The notes beneath the pieces were generated by a model. The model was not told the origin of the DNA. It did no database searches and worked only from the letters and a program-made list of their open reading frames with translations. This document shows, one piece after another, positions 16,210 through 23,982 of a stretch of DNA of 64,000 nt. The translations under genes were made by a program, and so were the position numbers. Numbering within the stretch: the first letter of the stretch is position 1; each line of letters starts with the position of its first letter. Source of the DNA: Alphaproteobacteria bacterium AO1-B (GTDB lineage Bacteria; Pseudomonadota; Alphaproteobacteria; Rhizobiales; Stappiaceae); the NCBI GenBank assembly GCA_001890945.1, contig MLAX01000005.1, positions 518,415 through 582,414 of the forward strand. Direction: 5' to 3'.

Positions 16210-18190
16210 CGGCTTCCTCCGCAAGAACCAGAAGGATCGTTCCGTCGGTCACCTGTTCGCCCTCATTGACCATCACTTCACCAATGACCCCATCGCGCGG
16301 GGCTTTCAGCGTGTGTTCCATTTTCATGGCTTCCAGAATGATCAAGGGCTGATCCTTGGTGACCGCATCGCCGGCCTTGGCGTTTAGCATTTTGACAAGG
16401 CCTGGCATTGGGGCAATCAGCTGATCGCCCGCACCGGCAGCTTCCTCATCAGAGCTCAGCGCGTCCGGCAGTCCAACCGTGAAGGCATGGCCGGACATGA
16501 AGACCGTAAGTCCCTTGCCATCGTGAACCACGGAACCGGAAGCCCGGTGGCCGTTGCTGTCATACGTGATGGTGCTGCCATCCACCTGCACCAGGGTGAA
16601 ATCCTTCGGGCCGCTGCTGAGATGCACGGTGAACTTGTTTTGGCCCTGGGCGTGAACCTCAACATCCCTGCGCTCACCGGCAATTTCGAGAAGCGCGAAC
16701 TGACGTGAGGCACTCCAGATTCGCCATCCAGCGAGTGTTTCGAACGGATCGTTGCCATCTGCTGGACTGGTAAGGCCAAGCGCGGTCAGCGCGGCAAGCG
16801 CGATTGCGTCTTCTGGCATCTCCGGTTCGGCGATCAGGCTTTCCAGATCGCGGTCGATCAGGCCGGTGTCGACGTCCCCGTTGGCAAAGCCTTCGTGGCG
16901 GCAAAGCGCGGCCAGGAACCCGGCGTTGGTCACGCACCCGGCAACTTCCGTGGCCTCGAGACTGGCGAGCAACTTGCCAAGCGCGGCATCACGCGATGGA
17001 CCGTGTACGATCACTTTCGCGATCATCGGATCATAGAAGGGGGAAATCTCGTCTCCTGCCCGGACGCCGCTGTCGACGCGGGCCTGGGTTTCGGGAAGAA
17101 CGAGGTGCTCCAATGTGCCAATCGCAGGCAAGAAGCCCTTCGGTGCATCTTCCGCATAAAGGCGGGCCTCAAAAGCCCAACCGTTGATCGAAAGTTCCTC
17201 TTGCGCCTTTGGCAGAGGCTCTCCGGAAGCAACACGCAGCTGCCACTCGACGAGGTCCTGTCCGGTGATCAGCTCTGTTACCGGGTGCTCAACTTGCAGA
17301 CGGGTGTTCATCTCCATAAAATAGAAGCGGTCGGCGCGCAGACCTTCGGAGACGTCAACGATGAACTCGATGGTGCCGGCACCGGAATAGTTGATCGCCT
17401 TGGCCGCCTTAACGGCCGCCTCACCCATGGCCGTGCGCATCTCTTCCGGCATGTCGGGGGCCGGAGCCTCCTCAATGACCTTCTGGTGGCGCCTTTGCAG
17501 CGAGCAGTCGCGCTCAAACAGATGCACGGCATTGCCATGATTGTCGCCGAAGACCTGGATTTCGATGTGACGCGGTTTGGCGACATATTTCTCAATGAGG
17601 ACCCGGCCATCGCCAAAGCTTGCCTCGCCTTCGCGCTGGGCGGACTTGAGCGCGGAGATAAAGTCTTCCGCCCGTTCAACCTTGCGCATGCCTTTGCCGC
17701 CGCCGCCAGCGCGCGCCTTGATCAGAACCGGATAGCCGATCTTGCCGGCCTGGATCTGCAAGAAACCAGGGTCCTGGGTCTCCCGGTGGTAGCCCGGCAC
17801 GACCGGAACGCCAGCCTTTTCCATCAGTGCTTTGGCCGCATCCTTCAGACCCATGGCGCGGATGGCATCCGCGCTCGGACCGATGAATATGATCCCGGCT
17901 GCGTCCAGGGCGTCCACGAAGTCCGGGTTTTCCGACAGGAAGCCGTATCCCGGGTGGACCGCCTCTGCGCCGCTTTGTTTGCAGACCTCGATGATCTTGG
18001 CGATCTGCAGATAGCTCTCGGAGACCGGAGCCGGACCGATGCGGTACGCTTCGTCGGCCATTGCAACATGTTTGGCGTTTGCATCGGCGTCGGAATAGAC
18101 GGCTACGGTTTTAACGCCGAGTTCGCGGGCTGTTTCCATGACCCGGCAGGCGATTTCACCACGGTTGGCAATGAGGATTTTCTTAAACAT
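16196..18190 (-). CDS. liuD: Methylcrotonyl-CoA carboxylase, biotin-carboxylase/biotin-carrier (alpha) subunit
   Basis: A 664-residue protein. The biotin carboxylase part occupies about residues 1-445, with KILIANRGEIACRV at the start, the ATP-grasp loop ARAGGGGKGMRKV near 165, and FMEMNTRLQVEHPVTE near 285. A linker and a C-terminal biotinyl domain follow, with the attachment lysine K623 in EAMKMEH. It loads CO2 onto biotin for transfer by LiuB to methylcrotonyl-CoA. The gene starts 2 bp after the ASCH gene and overlaps the synthetase gene. A general acyl-CoA carboxylase is the alternative, but liuC and liuE in the operon favour the leucine route. Confidence 0.94.
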   Translation of the reverse strand: MFKKILIANRGEIACRVMETARELGVKTVAVYSDADANAKHVAMADEAYRIGPAPVSESYLQIAKIIEVCKQSGAEAVHPGYGFLSENPDFVDALDAAGIIFIGPSADAIRAMGLKDAAKALMEKAGVPVVPGYHRETQDPGFLQIQAGKIGYPVLIKARAGGGGKGMRKVERAEDFISALKSAQREGEASFGDGRVLIEKYVAKPRHIEIQVFGDNHGNAVHLFERDCSLQRRHQKVIEEAPAPDMPEEMRTAMGEAAVKAAKAINYSGAGTIEFIVDVSEGLRADRFYFMEMNTRLQVEHPVTELITGQDLVEWQLRVASGEPLPKAQEELSINGWAFEARLYAEDAPKGFLPAIGTLEHLVLPETQARVDSGVRAGDEISPFYDPMIAKVIVHGPSRDAALGKLLASLEATEVAGCVTNAGFLAALCRHEGFANGDVDTGLIDRDLESLIAEPEMPEDAIALAALTALGLTSPADGNDPFETLAGWRIWSASRQFALLEIAGERRDVEVHAQGQNKFTVHLSSGPKDFTLVQVDGSTITYDSNGHRASGSVVHDGKGLTVFMSGHAFTVGLPDALSSDEEAAGAGDQLIAPMPGLVKMLNAKAGDAVTKDQPLIILEAMKMEHTLKAPRDGVIGEVMVNEGEQVTDGTILLVLAEEADAAA

Positions 18191-18192
18191 TG

Positions 18193-18615
18193 TCAGATGC
18201 CTTCCGTCTTAAGGTCTTCAACCACTTTGAATCGTTCGCACACGAGCATCATTTCCGGATCAAAGCCGCCATTGCGCTCGAAATAGCTCTGGTGGTCTTT
18301 TTGCCAGCCTTCGAGTGTGTCGTTCTCACCTTCTGCAAGTGCAAAGTCCGCCAACACATCGCAAAAACGGGATTGGGTCAGTTCGAGCGTTTCAACGACG
18401 AGGGCCGGAGACCCGTCCCAGTTGAGAACGATATCCATGCGTCCGACTTCGGGCATCGCTTCGCCGCCGTCTGCAAAGTCGCGCAAAGCACCGCACGTCG
18501 CGGTCTTTTTACCTGCGCGGACCAGGCCGATCAGAAGGCTGCTGAGTTCGGGTCCGTCGCCGAACTTGAAGGTTTCTGCCCCCGGATGTTTCTTTTTGAG
18601 TTCTTCCAAGGTCAT
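18193..18615 (-). CDS. Small ASCH-domain protein
   Basis: A 140-residue protein resembling ASCH-fold proteins: FKFGDGPELSSLLIGLVRAGKKTATCGAL near residues 16-44, then RMDIVLNWDGSPALVVETLELTQSRFCDV, then EGENDTLEGWQKDHQSYFER. The GKKTAT and GxxDxSLxxWxxxHxxYF-like motifs are typical of the YqfB/ASCH group, where an RNA- or modified-nucleoside-related activity is known for some members. It sits between liuB (4 bp gap) and liuD (2 bp gap). Its place between the two subunits of a carboxylase is odd because no metabolic link is obvious. I start at the ATG at 18615; longer frames overlap liuB. Confidence 0.8.
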   Translation of the reverse strand: MTLEELKKKHPGAETFKFGDGPELSSLLIGLVRAGKKTATCGALRDFADGGEAMPEVGRMDIVLNWDGSPALVVETLELTQSRFCDVLADFALAEGENDTLEGWQKDHQSYFERNGGFDPEMMLVCERFKVVEDLKTEGI

Positions 18616-18619
18616 CACA

Positions 18620-20227
18620 TCACATCCGGAACAGGCCAAACTTGGTGTCTTCGATCGGGGCATTCAGGGACGCCGACAAAGAAAGACCCAGAATGTCGCG
18701 GGTTTTACGCGGATCGATGATGCCGTCATCCCAAAGCCGGGCTGAGGCATAGAGCGGGTGACCCTGTTCCTCGAACTGGTTGATGATCGGCTGTTTGAAT
18801 TCGGCTTCGTCTTCCTTGGACCAGCTGCCGCCCTTGCGCTCGATACCGTCGCGGCGAACGGTTGCCAGAACACCAGCGGCCTGCTCCCCACCCATGACGG
18901 AGATGCGCGAGTTGGGCCAGGTCCACAGGAACCGCGGCGAGTAGGCCCGGCCACACATGCCGTAGTTGCCGGCGCCAAAAGATCCGCCGACCAGCATGGT
19001 GATTTTCGGAACCTTCGTCGTGGCAACGGCGGTCACCAGCTTGGCGCCATCCTTCGCGATCCCGCCGCTTTCGTATTTCTGGCCGACCATAAAGCCGGTG
19101 ATGTTCTGCAGGAATACCAGAGGGACTTTGCGCTGGGAGCAGAGTTCGACGAAATGCGCGCCCTTGACCGCGCTTTCGGAGAAGAGAACCCCGTTGTTGG
19201 CGATGATGCCGACCGGCATGCCGTGAATATGGGCAAAGCCGCAGACCAGCGTGGTGCCATAACGGGCCTTAAACTCGTCAAATCTTGAGCCGTCGACCAC
19301 GCGGGCAATGACTTCGCGAATGTCATAGGGCGTTTTCAGGTCCGCCGGGACGACGCCGAGGATTTCCTCCGGATCGTATAGCGGATCTTCCGGTGTCTGC
19401 AGTGCAAGCTGCGAGGCCTTTGTACGGTTCAGGCTGGCGATGGACCGGCGAGCAATGGCAAGCGCATGCGCGTCATCGCGGGCAAGGTGATCGGCAACGC
19501 CGGACAGGCGGGTATGGACGTCACCGCCGCCAAGGTCTTCTGCGGAAACTTCCTCGCCGGTTGCCGCTTTCACCAGAGGCGGACCGGCAAGGAAAATAGT
19601 GCCCTGGTTCTTGACGATGATGGTCTCGTCCGACATGGCCGGAACATAGGCGCCGCCCGCCGTGCAGGAGCCCATCACGACCGCGATCTGGGCAATGCCT
19701 TTCGCCGACATGTTGGCCTGGTTGAAGAAGATCCGGCCAAAATGGTCACGGTCCGGAAAGACCTCGTCCTGGTTGGGCAGGTTGGCACCACCGCTGTCGA
19801 CCAGATAGACGCATGGCAGGTTGTTCTGCTCTGCGATTTCCTGGGCACGCAGGTGCTTTTTCACGGACAAAGGATAGTAGGTGCCGCCTTTGACCGTTGC
19901 ATCATTGGCCAGGATCATGACGTCCTGTCCTTCGACCCGGCCAATACCCGCAATCATACCGGCCGATGGTGCTGCGCCATCATACATGTCGTGGGCGGCC
20001 AGCATGCCGACTTCCAGAAATGGCGAGCCCGGATCCAGCAAACGCGAGACACGTTCGCGCGGCAGGATCTTGCCGCGGGAGACATGGCGTTCACGGGCGG
20101 TTTCTCCGCCGCCGTCCAGTGCTGTTTGTGCAGCGGCCTTGATTTGCGCCATGGCGTCTTCATGCGCAGCCTTGTTGGCGGTGAACTCGGCGCTCTTGGG
20201 CGAAAGGCTCGATTTGAGGATGCTCAT
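18620..20227 (-). CDS. liuB: Methylcrotonyl-CoA carboxylase, carboxyltransferase (beta) subunit
   Basis: A 535-residue acyl-CoA carboxyltransferase. Visible are GKILPRERVSRLLDPGSPFLEVG near residues 48-70, VYLVDSGGANLPNQDEVFPDRDHFGRIFFNQA near 140-172, FLQNITGFMVGQKYESGGIAKDGAK near 370, and GGSFGAGNYGMCGRAYSPRF near 405, all typical of MCC beta. It carboxylates 3-methylcrotonyl-CoA using biotin on LiuD. The ATG overlaps the TetR gene stop by four bases. It is the first enzyme gene of the operon. Confidence 0.95.
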   Translation of the reverse strand: MSILKSSLSPKSAEFTANKAAHEDAMAQIKAAAQTALDGGGETARERHVSRGKILPRERVSRLLDPGSPFLEVGMLAAHDMYDGAAPSAGMIAGIGRVEGQDVMILANDATVKGGTYYPLSVKKHLRAQEIAEQNNLPCVYLVDSGGANLPNQDEVFPDRDHFGRIFFNQANMSAKGIAQIAVVMGSCTAGGAYVPAMSDETIIVKNQGTIFLAGPPLVKAATGEEVSAEDLGGGDVHTRLSGVADHLARDDAHALAIARRSIASLNRTKASQLALQTPEDPLYDPEEILGVVPADLKTPYDIREVIARVVDGSRFDEFKARYGTTLVCGFAHIHGMPVGIIANNGVLFSESAVKGAHFVELCSQRKVPLVFLQNITGFMVGQKYESGGIAKDGAKLVTAVATTKVPKITMLVGGSFGAGNYGMCGRAYSPRFLWTWPNSRISVMGGEQAAGVLATVRRDGIERKGGSWSKEDEAEFKQPIINQFEEQGHPLYASARLWDDGIIDPRKTRDILGLSLSASLNAPIEDTKFGLFRM

Positions 20228-20868
20228 GCCATCCGGTCTCCGGTGTCTGGATTGCCAGGATTATCGTTCGTTTCTGGGGCGATGCTTTTGCGCACCATGT
20301 TGAGGTAAAGCGTTTCGATCTCTTCTTTCGACAGATCGCCGCCGGGCCGGTACCAGGCCGGAATGCCGGTGAGCATGGCGATGATCGCACGTGTCGTCAC
20401 TTTGGCGTTGTCGATGTGATAGCGGCCGCTTGCTGCCCCTTCGCTCAAGATCTCTGTCAGAATGGTTTCATAGCGCCGGCGCTCGGCCTCGACGATCGCG
20501 AAGTTCTCGGCATCAAGGCTGCGCAATTCCATATAGGCGATGAAGACTTCATCTGCGCGTTCCAGGTGATACCGGATGTGAAATCGCACAAAGCGTTCGA
20601 TCGGGTCGGTTTCATCCGGGAAATCTGCAGTGTCCCAAGCCGCCAGCAAGTCGGCCATGTGGCTCAGCATCAAGTCTTTCAAAATGTGCTGCTTAGTGGG
20701 GAAGTGATTGTAGAGCGCACCCGGCTGAACGCCGACCTGGGTTGCGATGTCCCGCATGGATACGGCCGCGTATCCTGACGCCGCAAAGAGCCGCAGGGCC
20801 GCTTTTCGAACCTTTTCTGCAGTTTCCAGGCCGCGTTGCCGCGGTTGCGGGCGTGCTGAAAGCGCCAT
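20224..20868 (-). CDS. TetR-family regulator, probable operon repressor
   Basis: A 214-residue TetR-type protein. The N-terminal helix-turn-helix lies at about residues 17-63 (AAVSMRDIATQVGVQPGALYNHFPTKQHIL), followed by an alpha-helical ligand domain. It leads the leucine/isovalerate operon, has a strong GGAGGAGAGG ribosome site and overlaps liuB by four bases, so it probably controls its own operon. A perfect 14-bp palindrome lies 27 bp upstream of its start. In this setting the ligand is likely an acyl-CoA of the pathway, by analogy with TetR regulators of acyl-CoA genes; this is inference. Confidence 0.88.
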   Translation of the reverse strand: MALSARPQPRQRGLETAEKVRKAALRLFAASGYAAVSMRDIATQVGVQPGALYNHFPTKQHILKDLMLSHMADLLAAWDTADFPDETDPIERFVRFHIRYHLERADEVFIAYMELRSLDAENFAIVEAERRRYETILTEILSEGAASGRYHIDNAKVTTRAIIAMLTGIPAWYRPGGDLSKEEIETLYLNMVRKSIAPETNDNPGNPDTGDRMA

Positions 20869-20894
20869 TACCTCTCCTCCACCTTCATCATATT

Positions 20895-20908
20895 AATGAA
20901 CGTTCATT
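20895..20908. promoter_or_regulatory. Perfect palindrome, candidate operator of the TetR regulator
   Basis: AATGAACGTTCATT is a perfect 14-bp palindrome in the gap between tetR-liuBDEC and the divergent ppk2. The ATGAACGTTCAT core is of the kind bound by acyl-CoA-sensing TetR regulators. Its place 27 bp before the tetR start suits autoregulation. ppk2 is about 150 bp away and may or may not be affected. Confidence 0.65.
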
Positions 20909-21055
20909 CATTTAGCAAGCGGATTCCGAGGTATGGACTTTGAGGGAGCGCATTGCGACGGTTTACCGACTGACGCTAGTGTCAAACTCCTGTCATGGAT
21001 TTCGGGCTCTCAGTGCAGGTGAGACGCGTTTAAATTATGCATAAGGAACAGTCGG

Positions 21056-21961
21056 ATGAGTGAGGACGCCAAGACCTGGGTGGAAAACGAGTGGGCCGAC
21101 AGCATGGATGAAGAACTCGAGATGGAAATCGATGATTTCCTGATCGCCAAGGATCTTCAGTACATTGCTGACAAGAAGCACAAATCCCCCCTCGACCGGA
21201 AAACCTATTTCCACGAGCTGTTGATGCTCCAGGCAGAGCTGGTGAAACTGCAAGACTGGGTTCAGCATACCGGCGAAAAGATCGTCGTGATATTCGAAGG
21301 CCGGGATGCTGCAGGCAAAGGCGGTGTGATCAAGCGCATCATGCAGCGCCTTAACCCGCGGGTGGCCCGTGTCGTTGCCTTGCCGGCGCCGTCTGACCGC
21401 GAAAAGAGCCAGTGGTACTTCCAGCGCTACGTGCCGCATCTACCGGCGGCTGGTGAGATGGTCCTGTTCGATCGCTCCTGGTACAACCGGTCAGGCGTTG
21501 AACGCGTGATGGGGTTTGCGTCCGAAGATCAGGTCGAGGAATTTTTCAACGACGTTCCGGAATTTGAACGCATGCTGGTCCGATCCGGCATCCGGCTGAT
21601 CAAATACTGGTTCTCCATCACCGATGAAGAGCAGCAGCTGCGCTTTTTGATGCGCATTCATGATCCGTTGAAGCAGTGGAAGCTGTCGCCGATGGATCTG
21701 GAATCCCGAGTGCGTTGGGAAGACTATACCAAGGCCAAGGAAGAAACGTTTGAGCGGACCAACATTCCCGAAGCGCCGTGGTTCATCGTGGAAGGGAACG
21801 ACAAGAAGCAGGCCCGCCTCAACTGCATCAGCCATCTCCTGTCCATGATGCCGTATGAGGATGTGCCGCACGACCCGATTTCACTGCCGGAACGCCGGTT
21901 TAATCCCGACTACGAGCGCAAAGTGCTGCCGGAACACCTTTACGTGCCTGAAAAATACTGA
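21056..21961 (+). CDS. ppk2: Polyphosphate kinase 2
   Basis: A 301-residue PPK2-family kinase. The Walker A segment EGRDAAGKGG is at 81-90, the Walker B segment FDRSWYNR at 138-145, and the conserved SDREKSQWYFQRYV lies between them; WEDYTKAKEE and APWFIVEGNDKKQARLN follow. These enzymes move phosphate between polyphosphate and nucleotides. The single kinase domain and length point to class I (nucleoside diphosphate phosphorylation), but class cannot be fixed by eye. The ATG has AAGGA upstream, and a strong terminator follows at 21986. Confidence 0.92.
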   Translation: MSEDAKTWVENEWADSMDEELEMEIDDFLIAKDLQYIADKKHKSPLDRKTYFHELLMLQAELVKLQDWVQHTGEKIVVIFEGRDAAGKGGVIKRIMQRLNPRVARVVALPAPSDREKSQWYFQRYVPHLPAAGEMVLFDRSWYNRSGVERVMGFASEDQVEEFFNDVPEFERMLVRSGIRLIKYWFSITDEEQQLRFLMRIHDPLKQWKLSPMDLESRVRWEDYTKAKEETFERTNIPEAPWFIVEGNDKKQARLNCISHLLSMMPYEDVPHDPISLPERRFNPDYERKVLPEHLYVPEKY

Positions 21962-21985
21962 TTGTTTCAACATCCGAAATTGGCG

Positions 21986-22010
21986 ATCCCGGCCGTCGGC
22001 CGGGATTTTT
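21986..22010 (+). terminator. Rho-independent terminator after ppk2
   Basis: ATCCCGGCC and GGCCGGGAT form a perfect 9-bp stem with a 3-base loop (GTC), followed at once by a run of thymines. It lies 25 bp after the ppk2 stop and 22 bp before the next start codon. Confidence 0.9.
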
Positions 22011-22032
22011 GTTTGAGTTGCAGGAGGCAAGT

Positions 22033-23052
22033 ATGGACGGCGTGAGGAAAATCCGGTGGGGCGTTCTGTCAACGGCAAAAATTGGCCGGGAGAAGGTCAT
22101 TCCTGGGATAAAATCGTCCCAGACCGGATATGTTGCTGCTATTGCTTCGCGTGGCCTCGAGCGTGCCCAAGACGCGGCCGATCAGCTTGGAATTCCCAAA
22201 GCCTATGGGACCTACGAGGACCTTCTGGCCGATCCGGATATCGATGCGATCTACAATCCGCTGCCGAACCATTTGCATGTGCCGTTGACCCTGCAGGCGG
22301 CAGCTGCCGGAAAACATGTGCTTTGCGAGAAGCCTATCGCCCTCAACGCGGACGAGGCACGTCAGCTTCTGCGTGTGCAGGAAGGCCGGTTGATTGCGGA
22401 AGCCTTTATGGTGCGGGCCCATCCGCAATGGATCCGTGCTCGTGATTTGGTCCGGTCCGGAGAATTGGGCGAGTTGAAAGTGATTCAGGGGTTCTTCAGC
22501 TACTTCAACGCGGACCCGGCGAACATCCGAAACAATGCCGACATAGGTGGCGGCGCGCTGCTTGATATTGGTTGCTATACGATGCTGGCCGGCCGGTATT
22601 TTTTTGACGCTGAGCCGCACTGTGTTGTTGCGCTGATCGACCGGGATCCTGAATTCGGAACCGACCGGACGACGAGTGCCATGCTGGACTTCGGGCAGGG
22701 CCGTCATCTCAATTTCACCGTGTCCACCCAATTGACGCCGCACCAGCGTTTCCAGCTTGTTGGAACGAAGAAGCGGCTCGAACTTCTTATTCCCGTCAAC
22801 GCGCCGCAAGGCGGGGCAACCGAATTGAGGCTCGATGACGGGTCAAAGCTCGGAGATGGGTCCGCGGTGACCGAGACCATCGCGCCCTGCGATCAGTATG
22901 CCGAAATGGCCGATGTCTTCGGCCGTGCCATTCTTGGTGAAGTACCCCTTCCTTATGGAGTCGAGGACGCGATCCAGAACATGGCTGTTCTGGATGCGTT
23001 GTTTCAATCCGCAAAGGACGGTGGTTGGGTGTCTCTCAGCCAGAGCACCTAA
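22033..23052 (+). CDS. Gfo/Idh/MocA-family NAD(P)-dependent oxidoreductase
   Basis: A 339-residue dehydrogenase. The N-terminal Rossmann segment is IRWGVLSTAKIGREKVIPGI. The typical LPNHLHVPLTLQAAAAGKHVLCEKPIA motif with its catalytic EKP lies near residues 78-104, and GGGALLDIGCYTM near 175 belongs to the C-terminal substrate domain. Members oxidise or reduce sugars, inositols or related polyols; the substrate is not readable. The start is the ATG at 22033 with AGGAGG seven bases upstream, not the longer frame through the ppk2 terminator. It converges with the next gene, overlapping it by four bases. Confidence 0.9.
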   Translation: MDGVRKIRWGVLSTAKIGREKVIPGIKSSQTGYVAAIASRGLERAQDAADQLGIPKAYGTYEDLLADPDIDAIYNPLPNHLHVPLTLQAAAAGKHVLCEKPIALNADEARQLLRVQEGRLIAEAFMVRAHPQWIRARDLVRSGELGELKVIQGFFSYFNADPANIRNNADIGGGALLDIGCYTMLAGRYFFDAEPHCVVALIDRDPEFGTDRTTSAMLDFGQGRHLNFTVSTQLTPHQRFQLVGTKKRLELLIPVNAPQGGATELRLDDGSKLGDGSAVTETIAPCDQYAEMADVFGRAILGEVPLPYGVEDAIQNMAVLDALFQSAKDGGWVSLSQST

Positions 23053-23888
23053 GCCAAAGGCTCGAAGTGATATCCGCCGCTACCGGCTGCTGTCAGAGTG
23101 CCGAAGTCCGGGGCCTCAAGATGGGTTGCTGCCAAAGGGATCTGTTCGGCGGCGAGTTCTGCAAACAGAGTTTTCCGGGTTTCTGCCGCTATTTCAGGCG
23201 CGCTGTCCAAAGCATAGTGTACGTCTGGATTTGTAAACTGCAGAACGCCGGACACCAAGGCGTCCCCCAGCAGCATCACTTGCTTGCTGCCACTAGAAAT
23301 CCTGACGATCTGATGGCCAGGCGTGTGTCCGGGGGCGCTCGTGACTTGAATTCCATTTTCCAGGTCGGCATCCCCGTCATGAAGTCTGATTTGGGAAGCG
23401 ATTGGGCGCGCCAAGGATTGGATCAGTTGGACGATGGGCTTTTTGTCCTCCGGCGCGGCCTCTACAAGATTTTCGTCGGTCCAGAACGCCCACTCGCTGT
23501 TCTGGAGATGGACTGTTGCGTTCGGAAACAGGCTTTGCCCGTCCGCGACGAGGCCGCCAATGTGGTCGGCGTGCATATGAGTCAATATGATGTCTGTGAT
23601 CTGGTCGGGTGTATTCATCAGGGATGACCCTGCCGATGTGATCAACCCGGTCTCGGGAAAACGCGCCTTCAGCCAAGTTCCGGACCCGGCATCAACGAGA
23701 ACCTTTTTGGGTCCAGTTTCGATCAGCCAGCATGTTGCGCCAAATCGGGTGGTCGGACTGACCGCCTGGATCTCTTCATCGCTTGCATTGGAGAAATAGG
23801 CGGCAGGAATATCGAGATGGCCATCTGAAAGTGGCGTGATTGCGATGTCGCCGACGTTCAGAGGGCTTGTGGTGCTAGCAATAGACAT
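23049..23888 (-). CDS. Metallo-beta-lactamase-fold hydrolase
   Basis: A 279-residue MBL-fold protein with the zinc motif LTHMHADHIGG near residue 110. A later histidine lies in SAPGHTPGHQ near 185 and an aspartate in LLGDALVSG near 206. The overall form, with CWLIETGPKKVLVDAGSG near the start, resembles lactonase-type or quorum-quenching-like MBL proteins and related hydrolases, but substrate cannot be assigned. The ATG at 23888 has GGAG five bases upstream; longer frames exist without a better site. It is divergent from a DJ-1/AraC regulator 94 bp away, which may control it. Confidence 0.85.
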   Translation of the reverse strand: MSIASTTSPLNVGDIAITPLSDGHLDIPAAYFSNASDEEIQAVSPTTRFGATCWLIETGPKKVLVDAGSGTWLKARFPETGLITSAGSSLMNTPDQITDIILTHMHADHIGGLVADGQSLFPNATVHLQNSEWAFWTDENLVEAAPEDKKPIVQLIQSLARPIASQIRLHDGDADLENGIQVTSAPGHTPGHQIVRISSGSKQVMLLGDALVSGVLQFTNPDVHYALDSAPEIAAETRKTLFAELAAEQIPLAATHLEAPDFGTLTAAGSGGYHFEPLA

Positions 23889-23982
23889 GAGGGCTCCATG
23901 AATTTCCATTGCCCTCGAACATAGAATAGGCGCCGATGGGTGCGATTGGCGCAAATGACAAATCTTGTGCTAGATACGCCAG

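Noticed and set aside
16895..18286. 463-codon open frame on the plus strand opposite liuD
   Set aside because: Entirely antisense to a well-supported biotin carboxylase; no ribosome site and no recognisable domain. Long antisense frames are common in this GC-rich coding style.
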